DNA from: Trichostrongylus colubriformis
Lineage: Eukaryota; Nematoda; Chromadorea; Rhabditida; Trichostrongylidae
Direction of reading: 5' to 3'
DNA length: 64,000 nt
Assembly: GCA_963978905.1 (NCBI GenBank)
Contig: OZ022261.1
Span: 35,448,102 to 35,512,101 of the forward strand
In this document: piece after piece, positions 12,673-23,555 of the stretch
How the letters are laid out: the number at the start of each line of letters is the position of its first letter
How positions within the stretch are numbered: position 1 is the first letter of the stretch
Translations under genes and position numbers: made by a program
Notes under the pieces: model-generated
Databases searched by the model: none
What the model was told of the DNA's origin: nothing
Seen by the model: the letters and a program-made list of their open reading frames with translations, nothing else

Positions 12673-13024
12673 GGCACTTATGACATCGGAAGAGTGGCAA
12701 GAAAGGGAAGCGCATTTGGAATTACTGCTCTTCGCAAATCATAAGGTCATTTGTCATTTGATGTCACGTAAAGCGTATCTGGTTCATTCATAATGGTGTG
12801 AAACAAGTAAAACAAAAAAAAAACCAACAACAAACAGGTAAAACAGAAAGGGAGGAAAAATAAGTATAAAAAAGAGTTGGTGTTATCGCAGGGGGGGGAT
12901 TGATAGTTACAATTTTTTTTAGAATCCCATCTTATTGTGAGAGCACAGAGGTCTCTCCACTCCTATTAACCTTTGCTTCACTTTCGTTTCTCCACCCATC
13001 ATGCACCGGTCCAATCCACGATAT

Positions 13025-13446
13025 CACCTCTGAGATCAATCCCTGATTCGAACACTGAGAGCACCACGAATTTGGTGAAATTGCCATTTTTCTCGCAGGC
13101 TTAGAGATTTAAAAACTACAAAAAAGTCGTTCAGTGGTATTGAGTCCTACAACCTAAGCCAGAAAACCATGACTACATTACTTTAACTAGCTGACATGTC
13201 TTTTAGCCTTTTAGGAAGCCAAAGATGAACCAAAGCCATATGTCAGCTAAGTGAACCCTGCAAAAGCCTTTCTGGGACCACACAAAAACGCGCTCTGCTG
13301 AGAGAGCGCGTCGTGGACGAGTAACCCCTTGAAACCGCGCCCCGAGAAATTTGATTTCTGCTGAGTATCCGATGTTATGTGTGCCGCATTAGCAGGAGAT
13401 TTCATAGATGCATTTCTTCTTACTGTTTTTTTTTTTGTTTCGTTAG
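13025..13446 (+). repeat. Dispersed direct repeat A, copy 1
   Basis: This segment is repeated in direct orientation at about 21322-21736, 8.3 kb downstream. Shared runs include AGCTGACATGTCTTTTAGCC, CGCTCTGCTGAGAGAGCGCG (itself a hairpin) and CATAGATGCATTTCTTCTT. In both places it is followed by TCTGTTATTTCT. It may be a retroelement end or part of a duplicated locus; neither is proven. Confidence 0.6.
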
Positions 13447-14606
13447 TCTGTTATTTCTTTATAAGTCGGCTCGATTCACATCAAGGCAAAGGATTCACAT
13501 CAAGTACCATTTTTCAGAGCTCAGACGATGATGGAGTTGGTGTTAGCATGCGAACTTTCAAACATGGATGTCTTGCCTAAAGTGGTTCCCATCATTCAAA
13601 AAACTTGCTCGTATGTCTTAGCGCATCAAAAAAGGTACCCCACAACTTTCTGACATTTCCTAACTCAACAAGTTTTTAAAAGCAACTTCACCAGAAAGCG
13701 TCTTTTTCAGAGACACTCATTTGGAATCGGTTCCGTTTCATGGGGCATGGGTAGAGATGCGAAACCGATTTACTCGTTGTGCTCCATTACCTTCTCCTTC
13801 TTCGATTAAAGCGTGGAAAATGAAATTCTGGAAAGAACTCCACCATGAAAGAGCGGAAAAGGTCACGGGTTGTATACCATAAGGACGATGAGCAGTGCTC
13901 TGCTGACACATTTCTGAAGCCATATGGTAAGTATCGTTTGCTGCAAATCATATCATTTTTGGTCTTTTTTGATTTCGGCTACAACTTGACTTATAACTAT
14001 TTCTGTGATTTTATCATAAGCCAGCTGGCGGGTGCACACTACTGCGCGCGGTTCATGGCGATATTGTGCAAAATGGGTTTGATCGGCACGACCACAGTTT
14101 TATATGGAACTAAGTGGAAATTTTTTTCCTCTGCTTTTAGCTGAGCTACTGAATTGGAAAAAGCAGAGAAGATGGCTGATAAAAAAGCATCTCGATATTA
14201 ATATACTTCACTCGCTTTGCATTGAACCCATTTTGCACGTCATCGACATGGATCGCGCGCAGCAATGTGCGCCAGTCAACCGGTTTAGGTCATCATTGGG
14301 TGTTTGGATAGTTTAGAGATCGATAGTTTTGTATTCAATTGCATTAATTATGCTGAGCATCCGATTCCCACACATTGATGGTAGATCATATCCCAATTAT
14401 TGATGTTTATCGTTTTCGTAAACATGCTTCACTATTGATCTCGGCTGGGTCCAACCATTTGGTCCAATTTTCCGGCTTTTCTCAGCACACTTCTCCAACT
14501 CTTCATTTCTCAGTTGGGTTCATTCGATTCAATATTCGATTCATAGCACCGAGTCAATATTCGTACTGTCCGTTACACCGAAACGACACATGTTTCGGGC
14601 GGAATA

Positions 14607-14786
14607 ATGGCAGACGATATGGAGCGAGAACTGAACCGCATCCTGGAGGAGGACGATGCGAGACAAGGTGCAGCAAGAGCTGGCACAGCTCAGAACCCAA
14701 GTCTGTTATTTCTTTATAAGTCGGCTCGATTCACATCAAGGCAAAGGATTCACATCAAGTACCATTTTTCAGAGCTCAGACGATGA
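14607..14786 (+). CDS. Short open frame in tandem unit 1 (59 codons), unassigned
   Basis: ATG at 14607 opens a 59-codon frame starting MADDMERELNRILEEDD, then AARAGTAQNP, which runs across the unit junction at 14701/14702 and stops at 14784. The first 31 codons look coding: charged, helix-prone and with balanced codon use. The remainder belongs to the next unit and looks like non-coding read-through. A second identical copy lies at 15866-16045. Together with the Q-rich segment near 16400 it could be the broken start of a retroelement structural protein, but no domain is recognised. Confidence 0.3.
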   Translation: MADDMERELNRILEEDDARQGAARAGTAQNPSLLFLYKSARFTSRQRIHIKYHFSELRR

Positions 14787-15865
14787 TGGAGTCGGTGTTA
14801 GCATGCGAACTTTCAGGCATGGATGTCATGCCTAAGTGGTTTCCATCATTCAAAAGACTTTCTCGGATATCTCAGCGCAGCAAAGAAGGTACCCTGCAAC
14901 TTTCTGGCATGTCCTAACTCAACAAGTTTTCAAAAGCAACCACATCAGAAAACGTCTTCTTCAGAGACACTCATTTGGAATCGGTTCCGTTTCATGGGGT
15001 GTGGATAGAGATGCGAAACCGACTTACTCGTTCTACTCCATTACCTTCTCTTCTTCGACTCAAGCGTGGAAAATGAAATTCTGGGAAGCACTCCACCAAG
15101 AAAGAACGGAAAAGGTCACGGGTCACGGGTTGCATACCATAAGGACGATGCAGAGCTCTGCTGACACATGTCTGAAGCCATATGGTAGGTATCGTTTGCT
15201 GCAAATCATATCATTTTTGGTCTTTTTTGATTGCAACTACAACTTTGACTTATAACTCTTTCTGTGAGTTTATCATAAGCCAGCTGGCGGGTGCACACTA
15301 CTGCGCGCGCTTCATGGCGATATTGTGCAAATTGAGTTTGATCGGCACGACCACAGTTTTATATGGAACTAAGTGAAAATTTTTTTCCTCTGCTTTTAGC
15401 TGAGCTACTGAATTGGAAAAAGCAGAGAAGATGGCTGATAAAAAAGCATCTCGATATTAATATACTTCACTCGCTTTGCATTGAACCCATTTTGCACGTC
15501 ATCGACATGGATCGCGCGCAGCAATGTGCGCCAGTCAACCGGTTTAGGTCATCATTGGGTGTTTGGATAGTTTAGAGATCTATAGTTTTGTATTCGATTG
15601 CATTAATTATGCTGAGCATCCGATTCCCACACATTGATGGTAGATCATATCCCAATTATTGATGTTTATCGTTTTCGTAAACATGCTTCACTATTGATCT
15701 CGGCTGGGTCCAACCATTTGGTCCAATTTTCCGTCTTTTCTCAGCACACTTCTCCAACTCTTCATTTCTCAGTTGGGTTCATTCGATTCAATATTCGATT
15801 CATAGCACCGAGTCAATATTCGTACTGTCCGTTACACCGAAACGACACATGTTTCGGGCGGAATA

Positions 15866-16045
15866 ATGGCAGACGATATGGAGCGAGAACTGAACCGCAT
15901 CCTGGAGGAGGACGATGCGAGACAAGGTGCAGCAAGAGCTGGCACAGCTCAGAACCCAAGTCTGTTATTTCTTTATAAGTCGGCTCGATTCACATCAAGG
16001 CAAAGGATTCACATCAAGTACCATTTTTCAGAGCTCAGACGATGA
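15866..16045 (+). CDS. Short open frame in tandem unit 2 (59 codons), duplicate of 14607
   Basis: This is the same 59-codon frame as at 14607, shifted by exactly 1259 bases. It crosses the junction into the third, partial unit. Function unknown; expression unlikely unless the array carries its own promoter. Confidence 0.3.
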   Translation: MADDMERELNRILEEDDARQGAARAGTAQNPSLLFLYKSARFTSRQRIHIKYHFSELRR

Positions 16046-16390
16046 TGGAGTCGGTGTTAGCATGCGAACTTTCAAACATGGATGTCTTGCCTAAAGTGGT
16101 TCCCATCATTCAAAAGACTTGCTCGTATGTCTTAGCGCATCAAAGAAGGTACCCCACAACTTTCTGACATGTCCTAACTCAACAAGTTTTTCAATGCAAC
16201 TTCACCAGAAAGCGTCTTTTTCAGAGACACTCATTTGGAATCGGTTCCGTTTCATGGGGCATGGGTAGAGATGCGAAACCGACTTACTCGTTGTGCTCCA
16301 TTACCTTCCCCTTCTTCGATTAAAGCGTGGAAAATGAAATTCTGGAAAGAACTCCACCATGAAAGAGCGGAAAAGGTCACGGGTTGTATA

Positions 16391-17262
16391 GTACTGCGCT
16401 TAGCGCAGCAGAACCAGCAGCAGGTACGGTCTACGGTGTCGCAGAGCACGTCAGGGCTTAGGAAGTTACAGGAGTTAGTGAAAAGCATAGCGCCCAGATT
16501 AGGGGTGAGGAAACCATCACACTAGGGTAAACGGAAGGGGAGTCATACGATTATTTAGAGGACCCACGTCTTGAAAACAGAGCGTGACAATCGAGCAGCT
16601 CTGCTTGATGAAACAAAGCATGGCGCAGAATCGGAAAGAGAGCAGTATCAAGCGTTTATATGTGAGTGGAGGAAGCGATGTGAAGCAGAGGTGAGATCTT
16701 TCTTCCCATCCAAGAGACTTCAAGTGCCTATATGGCCTCCTAATTGTCCAGACCTACAATCCTTTCCCCCATTGCGTCGGTTGCGTGCATTTTTTGAAGC
16801 CTAGAATCTTGGCCATCACAACCTTCAGTTGATAGCTCTACTACTGCTCTGTCGACATTTCACTTTGGTCTGAATTATTCCCTGTTATTTGATGCCAGGG
16901 CAACGTCGCCAGCGTAGGTGTCTTGCACGGCCTGTTAGCGCAGCAGAACCAGCAGCAGGTACGGCCTACGGTGTCGCAATGCACGTGAGGGCTTAGGAAG
17001 TTACAGGAGTTAGTGAAAAGTATAGTAGTTGATGCGCTTCGTTTTCAGAACGCTTCAGCATCCAAAGGCACATTGCGTAGAACAATGGAGCATCGTGTAC
17101 CATCACCTGCTGGTGAATCTTCAACCTTCAATTATGAAGCTGCTGTCGTGTTTACGAAGTTGATCTTCCTCTTTTTGTCTGAGCCGTCTGTTTGTGAGAT
17201 GTCCGCCACTGATCTTAAGTGTGTGGGTCATCGATCCCTACTGGTTTGGGTTGAAAGGTGAT
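16391..17262 (+). pseudogene. Coding-like fragments with a duplicated Q-rich segment
   Basis: About 95 bases beginning TTAGCGCAGCAGAACCAGCA occur at 16396-16490 and again at 16934-17028. Translated, they give AQQNQQQVRSTVSQ followed by GLRKLQELVKSI. Between the copies, 16581-16690 reads as a charged peptide (ERDNRAALLDETKHG, EWRKRCEAE) ending at a GTGAGA donor-like site. Stops and junctions break any long frame, so this looks like a decayed, partly duplicated gene or retroelement rather than an active gene. Confidence 0.35.
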
Positions 17263-20200
17263 ACTTGACAGGTCAGAATCAAGTCAGATATTCTATTGAC
17301 ATAAATACCAGAGTAAAACGGTAAAGGATCGATGGGTAGCACGATCTCTTCATTTGAAGTGTGACTATGATAACTAATCGTAGCGAAATACGATGGTGAT
17401 TATAAGAATATTAATTTGCATTTTTACTTGCTTCAATCATGATAGATGTGTTGTTTAGCATCTTTACATACATAATAATAAATAAATAAATAATATAAAG
17501 CCCTGAAGGGTACGAGCAGGAGTGCGAGTGAAATGGGCCAGCCACAGCCTGTGTATCTGATAGGCCATCTTTGACGAAAATTCGGCTTTACTAATTCCCC
17601 ATCATTACCGTAACGGACGGTGATGGTAATTAAAATGATGCTGAAAGGAGCACACAGTGTCTCCTTTTGACTTAACAACGGTCCATATGTCCGATTACGT
17701 CGCAACTACACACGAGATAATCCTCCTTTGAAGTGACTAATGGGAACTGCACACTGTCCTTTGCAAAGGCAAACATTGCGTTTTTGAGTGCAAACTGTAG
17801 CAGTAATCCTGCTTATCAAGTGTAGTAGTGAAAATGCGGATTTCTTTCTTACTTGGGCGTTGTCATTGAATTTCTATTCCTGTGGATACATTTCTGAAGC
17901 ATACCAAGTTCGATACGACCAGCCGAATTCTGTTCGAGTTCATTTGAATGTTTTCTATTACTTCCATTCACTTCTATGCTTGAAATGCTTCACCCGTTGC
18001 CCTTCATCTCAAATGAGTAATGTTCAGAAGATCTTTGGAAGTTTGAGTGCGTAATTCTGGCCTCATCAATACGGGGAAATATAATAAATGTGGCTCATAA
18101 ATCCCGGAACGTACTCTCTTAGGCTCAAGAGAAATGTGCACCCCAGTTCCATAATGATTTCTTTGAATCGTCCATCCTACCTCCCTCCTCGTTTTTACTG
18201 ACTTGCTTTGATTTCGCTGGGATATACAGGGGGTGCCAAAAAAGAGTAATCTTGCTAACGGTTCCCATCCGCCAAGTGTACTAATCGGAGAAGGAGGTAA
18301 AAGTGTTGGAGCACAATATTCTTCAAATGTTCCTCTGAAAGCAGGAACAAGCTGTGGCTCACTACCTTCACCGTCATGAAAATATGGCCTTCACTCAGTA
18401 CAGTCGGGCTTTGAAGCACCTACGGCATTAAGGTCCGCCCAAAACAGCAGGCACGTCTCTCGTGGGAAGCTTCCTGAGGACTGACCCATCGGTTCATACA
18501 AGTCACAGAGCTCTCACTGCTTGTACAACCCTGCTATGATCCGAAGCATCATTTTTCATGCCTCTAATCCACTTTCGTAGGGGTTTCCATAGTAATGGCT
18601 TCTGGTTTTTGGAAACAAAGGGCGCTGGGAATCTGGAAAAACGAATTTAAGAGCACCACTGAATTTGTATCCTCTTAGGTACCCCAAGTGAACGGACCTC
18701 AGCAAGGTTGTGAACGAGGGCGACGAAATTTCGGATTTTGCACAGTTGAGCTGACTTATGTATCTTGTTCAGAGCACGTTACTGCTGTGCAAAAGGCTGT
18801 TACGGAGCATAGTGACAGAGTGAGCTCTGTTCCTAACTTTAGGGATCGCTGCACCTTGTCCGAATCAGATGAAGTTCGACTAACATACTGTTGAGAGTGG
18901 GGGAGAAAAAATCACCCTTTCATTGCCACTCTCTGTAAATAGTGGCTTGAAATATCGTTGGCTCATTTTTGGACCCAGATTGGACAACTTTCCCTGGTTC
19001 ATGCTTCGAAGTGATCAATCTGAGTGGCAAGGTGTGTCACTGATATAGGCAGGTGTCCTCAAATCAATATCGGCCTTGAATCAGTAGGCAATGCCCCGGT
19101 TCCGTTCAAAAACAGAGATCAGACACCCGCAATTTGTATAATCACAAAATTCACACAAGTGATTACTACTGACCATAGAATGAATGAAAAACGGTGTAGT
19201 AATCAGTCAAGGAGTACTTTGAATTCAATTTAATAAACAAAAGTTGAGGTTGAAATTATACATGATTGCCATTTATTCAGTTGTCTCGTAGACAATGCTC
19301 CCGTGATCGCGCGCCACATTGGCCCATCAGCACTGTGTCTTTCATTCCCTATTATCGACGCTTTTTCTCCATAATGTTCTTTTTCGATAATAAATTTTCT
19401 GATTCAATCCCCGGTTCTTTCATTTTACCTCCTGAAAAAGACCCTCGAAGATTGTATCGAATGGTTTTGGTCTGCAAAGTAAAGTGGCCCTTGCCTCTCT
19501 ACTTCCCATTCTTTGTTTTATTCATTTCCTGGGGGAGGGGCGAAATCGAAGTTGATGGTGACGTTTAAGTTAGTCCAAGGTGTGCGTCATCAGGAAGTGA
19601 AATGCTACGGTGCCTCCATTGTTCGTGACGCTCTGGCAGGATCGTTCGACGAGATTTGCTTTGCTGTGATGAAGTCTAAGATACTCGGTCAGGCTAGCTT
19701 AGGTAGTATCTTTGTTTCGATATTTGGAAAGGGAGTTGGGTTCAGATTAAGTGAACGATCGACCTGGGTCGCTTATTTCGTCGACCCGCTTCGGTACTGA
19801 CACCCTGTTCAAACCAACGGAAGTCTCACTTCTTCAAATGGAGAAAGGGTACAGCGTTAGCGTCGGCCATCGACCATTCTTCTGTTAAAGGCGCACCTCG
19901 CGATAATCAGATGAGCCCTTTTATCTCCTGGGAACAGTTGTTCCCCGGGTAACTATCCAGGTTTCATCTTTCATGCGCCTCCACGGTAGGGACGTCATAG
20001 CGCTACACCAGCTCGACCCCTCTCCGACCACGCCCATTTTGCTGAGCTGACCAATGCGGGATGCCAAGTGGATGTGGGCGGAGTGGGTGGGAGTGGATGT
20101 AGCGACGAAACGGGACATCGTGACTGCACAAAAAAGGAAAATTCTCGATGGTTCTCTGAGGAACTATTGTCCTAAAGAGATAAGTCGGCTCATTTGAATA

Positions 20201-21300
20201 ACGCGTGTTAAGCTTTTGATGAATTGATTCGGTGTACCTGAAGTCAACCCGGTCGTGTCGACTGCATTGATCAATGAAGGAGTCGAAGCTGGCAAAAGGA
20301 TGGGGATGGAAGGGATCTGTTGATATTCAACTACTATCTTGTCATAAAACTCGATCGTATCGTCATCTTAAACTTTCCGTTATTCGACATTTGAACAACT
20401 GTCACCTCTTGTTTAACGTTCATATGTTATGATATTTTTGACTTTTGATAGCTGCAGAATATCGCCGCAGCCCGCGATGCGAAAGTTACCGCCAGTTTAT
20501 GCGTTATGTTGATGTATAAGCTGTTCCTTAGTAATAAAAGTCATGTGAAAGGGAGGGAGTGGGTTTTATCGGTTTGAGACTCGCTTCCGTTGTTGATTTA
20601 GAACATGTGAATGCTTTTCGTTGAATAGGTCGAGGTATTTTGTGCCGGCATAGAGTCGATGTGAAAACGTGTGGGTGGCTGGTAGCGTTGATTGATCCGA
20701 TACGTGCTGACAACTGGTCGATCTCGGAGTGTCTCTCAGGCGTGAACGAGTACGGTCTTAGGAACTCTACCACAGACTCAGCATTATTATGCACTTTATT
20801 GGTCTATTAGTGCTTGCCGAACATTTCCAGTTGATGGTTATGAGATGGTTAAGAGATGGAGACCAGTCACGTACATAGTAAACGTAAATCCTCCGCAGTC
20901 AACAGGTGGCTTCGCTTCTTCGATTGAAACTGTACCGTGCCCTCACTGATGACGCAGGGAACACATAGTTTCAGCTTGTTATAGGATGTACTGCACTGCT
21001 GGTATTGACTTTCAGCACGTGACTCTTTTCACCAGGTTCGAAACAGTAGCAGTTTTGATAGTACTTAAAGTCTCCTTTCTCAGGCGTGCATTAGGCCGAC
21101 GGCACCAATTTGTTCCGTCGAGTTGTAAAGACGACTTATGCCAATCATCTGAACGATATTGTGATTTTTTACGTCTTATAGTCAAAAGAACACGTGTGTG
21201 TGGATTTTCACGTTGTCGTGAAGCAGTTCGCCTGAGGTGCGATGAAGTTCTATGCTCTTATTACAGTATCTCTCTACTATTATCAACCTTTATAACTTCC
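17263..21300. other. About 4 kb with no recognised gene
   Basis: Frames up to 113 codons occur on both strands, but none has a recognisable motif, matching splice sites or a neighbouring partner. A transposon-end-like string CAGGGGGTGCCAAAAAAGAG is at about 18228 without a visible partner end. A tract of AATA repeats is at about 17468. Confidence 0.5.
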
Positions 21301-21321
21301 AATACCCTACTCCTATACTAC

Positions 21322-22788
21322 CTCTGAGATTAATCCCTGTTCCAAATACTGAAAGCATTACGAAGTTGGTGGAATCGTCATTTTTTTTCCAGGTGTAGAG
21401 TTAAAATTTACAAAAAAGTCGTTCAATAGTACTGGGTCCTACAACCTAAGCCATAAAACCATGACTGCATTGCTTTGACTAGCTGACATGTCTTTTAGCC
21501 TTTTAGGAAGCCAAAGATGAACCAAAGCCATATGTGAGCTGATTGAACCCTGCAAGGCCTTTCTGGGACCGCACAAAAGCGCGCTCTGCTGAGAGAGCGC
21601 GTCGTGGACGAGTTACCCTTTGAAACCGCGCCCCCGTGAAATTTGACTTCTGCTGAGTATCCGATGTTGTGTGTGCCGCATTAGCGGCAGCTTTCATAGA
21701 TGCATTTCTTCTTTATTTTTTGTTTCGTTAATCTGTTATTTCTCACAAGTCGTCTCGTTACTTACTCTCGGTTTTATTCTCTCGTTCCGCTTTTAGTTTC
21801 ATTCAGAGACGGGGATTTTCGTTCCAGGCTCACTGCAGCTGGTGAATGCGCAGCGAACTGTCGCAGACACCTGCGTTTGCGCTAGTCTTGGACTTCCTGA
21901 CGCGGATCTTCTAGTGTGCATTCTGTGTCGAGCTAAGTACCATGGTCAGCTCTTTAAACATAGTGATTCTGTGGTTTTGTATTGAAATGGAAATTTTCTC
22001 ATACTTTTTTAGGTACTTGCTGCGAATTGGAACCTTTCCTGATACCTCTGAGATGCCTACGTGGACGAAGAGCTTGCAGTGACGACGTTGAAGCTGCGTG
22101 CAATTTAGCCCCTCAGAAATCGCTGGAGGTAGGCTGCTGGTAACCTAAAGATTGCTCACGTAGGGTAGTGTTTATAACAAAAATCATTCAGGTTGCTCTT
22201 GTTCGGGAATTGATCAGCCGAGGGCGGTAATTGTATTCTAATGCGATGTCTTTGTTGTCAGCTTTTGGCGATAATGACGAATTGAGCGTCGAACTTGAAG
22301 AAAGGTACATTTTTCGTTTTATGGCTTTGGGTGCACACTACTGCGCGCGGTTCATGGCGATATTGTGCAAATTGGGTTTGATCGGCACGACCACAGTTTT
22401 ATATGGAACTAAGTGAAAATTTGCTTTCCCCTGCTTTTAGCTGAGCCATTGAATTGGAAAAAAGCAGAGAAGATGGCTGATAAAAAAGCATTTCGATATT
22501 GATACATCCGCTTTGCATCGAACCCATTTTGCACGTCATCGACATGGATCGCGCGCAGCAATGTGCGCCAGCCAACCGGTTTAGGTCATCATTGGGTGTT
22601 TGGATAGTTTAGAGATCGATAGTTTTGTATTCGATTGCATTAATTATGCTGAGCATCCGATTCCCACACATTGATGGTAGATCCATATCCCAATTATTGA
22701 TGTTTATCGTTTTCGTAAACATGCTTCACTATTGATCTCGGCTGGGTCCAACCATTTGGTCCAATTTTCCGGCACTTCTCAGCACACT
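21322..22788 (+). pseudogene. Second copy of repeat A/C flanking a decayed cysteine-containing gene
   Basis: 21322-21736 matches 13025-13446, and 22326-22788 matches 14030-14490 and 15290-15750. The 590 bases between differ from the tandem array. They contain exon-like stretches with good splice sites: 21807-21936 (TGIFVPGSLQLVN, CVCASLGLPDADLL), 22013-22128 (CCELEPFLIP, RRACSDDVEAAC) and 22192-22226 (VALVRELISRGR), then a stretch after the AG at 22261 (DNDELSVELEER). Phase fits between the second and third exons but not at the first or last junction, so the gene is either misread or broken. No family recognised. Confidence 0.4.
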
Positions 22789-23555
22789 GAGGTTGAGTTT
22801 CGTCTGCCTCATTTCGTTTCATCGTCTTGGGCCTTCCAAACCGTTTCGTAACGCCATTTTATGGGTAGCCCACTCTCGGTATAGCTAGCTACCGCATAAT
22901 ACTACTACTCGCATCGACTTTATTTCACTTCTGTGCTTCCGAAGAGGGATATTTAAGTGAAATATCCCATATTTCACTCCATTTTAACCTTGGCATAGAT
23001 TGTGTCGTTGGATATTTCTATTAGGACCTTTCCACCATTCACGTTGTTATGAATAGGAGATTAAGTTTCGGCTCTTGGCTTCTTCAGAGCCCGAAAAGTC
23101 TAGAAAACTTGAGACATGATTCATGAAGACTGTAACAATACCGAAAACCCTTTCATGAAAGACCAAACCACCTCTCGGTAGCGATTATCGGTGTGTCTAC
23201 TGCGATTACCATGGTGTTTTGCAACCGGGGAGTCGATCTCATAGAAGTAGTTGGTTTCTTCCGTGCAAGTGAATTTCGCAGCGCATTCCAAACGGATCGT
23301 AGACCCATTTTCTCAGTGTCTTTCGTACCAAATTTCTTTTACCACAAAGTAGAACTAAGCCCAAATAACCGCAGCGGAGACAGACTACAAAAGCTATCGT
23401 TTCAGGAATGCTGAAAGGACGTCAGTTTTCCGGACAGTGATCATGAAAAGAAACCTCGTCACTCATCGTTGCAACGGCAGTGGTTCGCTGACCGATTCCA
23501 TTGATCTCATATTACTACTAAGATCGTGTAGAAAGAACAATGAAGATGTTGCTGA
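22789..23555. other. No recognised gene
   Basis: AT-balanced sequence with only short frames. No splice-supported exon, TIR pair or structural RNA was seen. Confidence 0.5.

Larger units (their letters stand above)
13447..16388 (+). repeat. Tandem array of a 1.26-kb unit (two full copies, one partial)
   Basis: Units start at the same motif TCTGTTATTTCTTTATAAGT at 13447, 14702 and 15961, giving lengths 1255 and 1259. The third copy stops at about 16388 after GGTCACGGGTTGTATA. Identity between units 1 and 2 is very high over the second half (the two 114-codon frames at 14375 and 15634 differ at one residue). The first third has small indels. The high identity points to a recent duplication. 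Confidence 0.85.

Noticed and set aside
18226..18480. DNA transposon end (CAGGGGGTGCCAAAAAAG)
   Set aside because: No matching inverted end or transposase fragment was found nearby.
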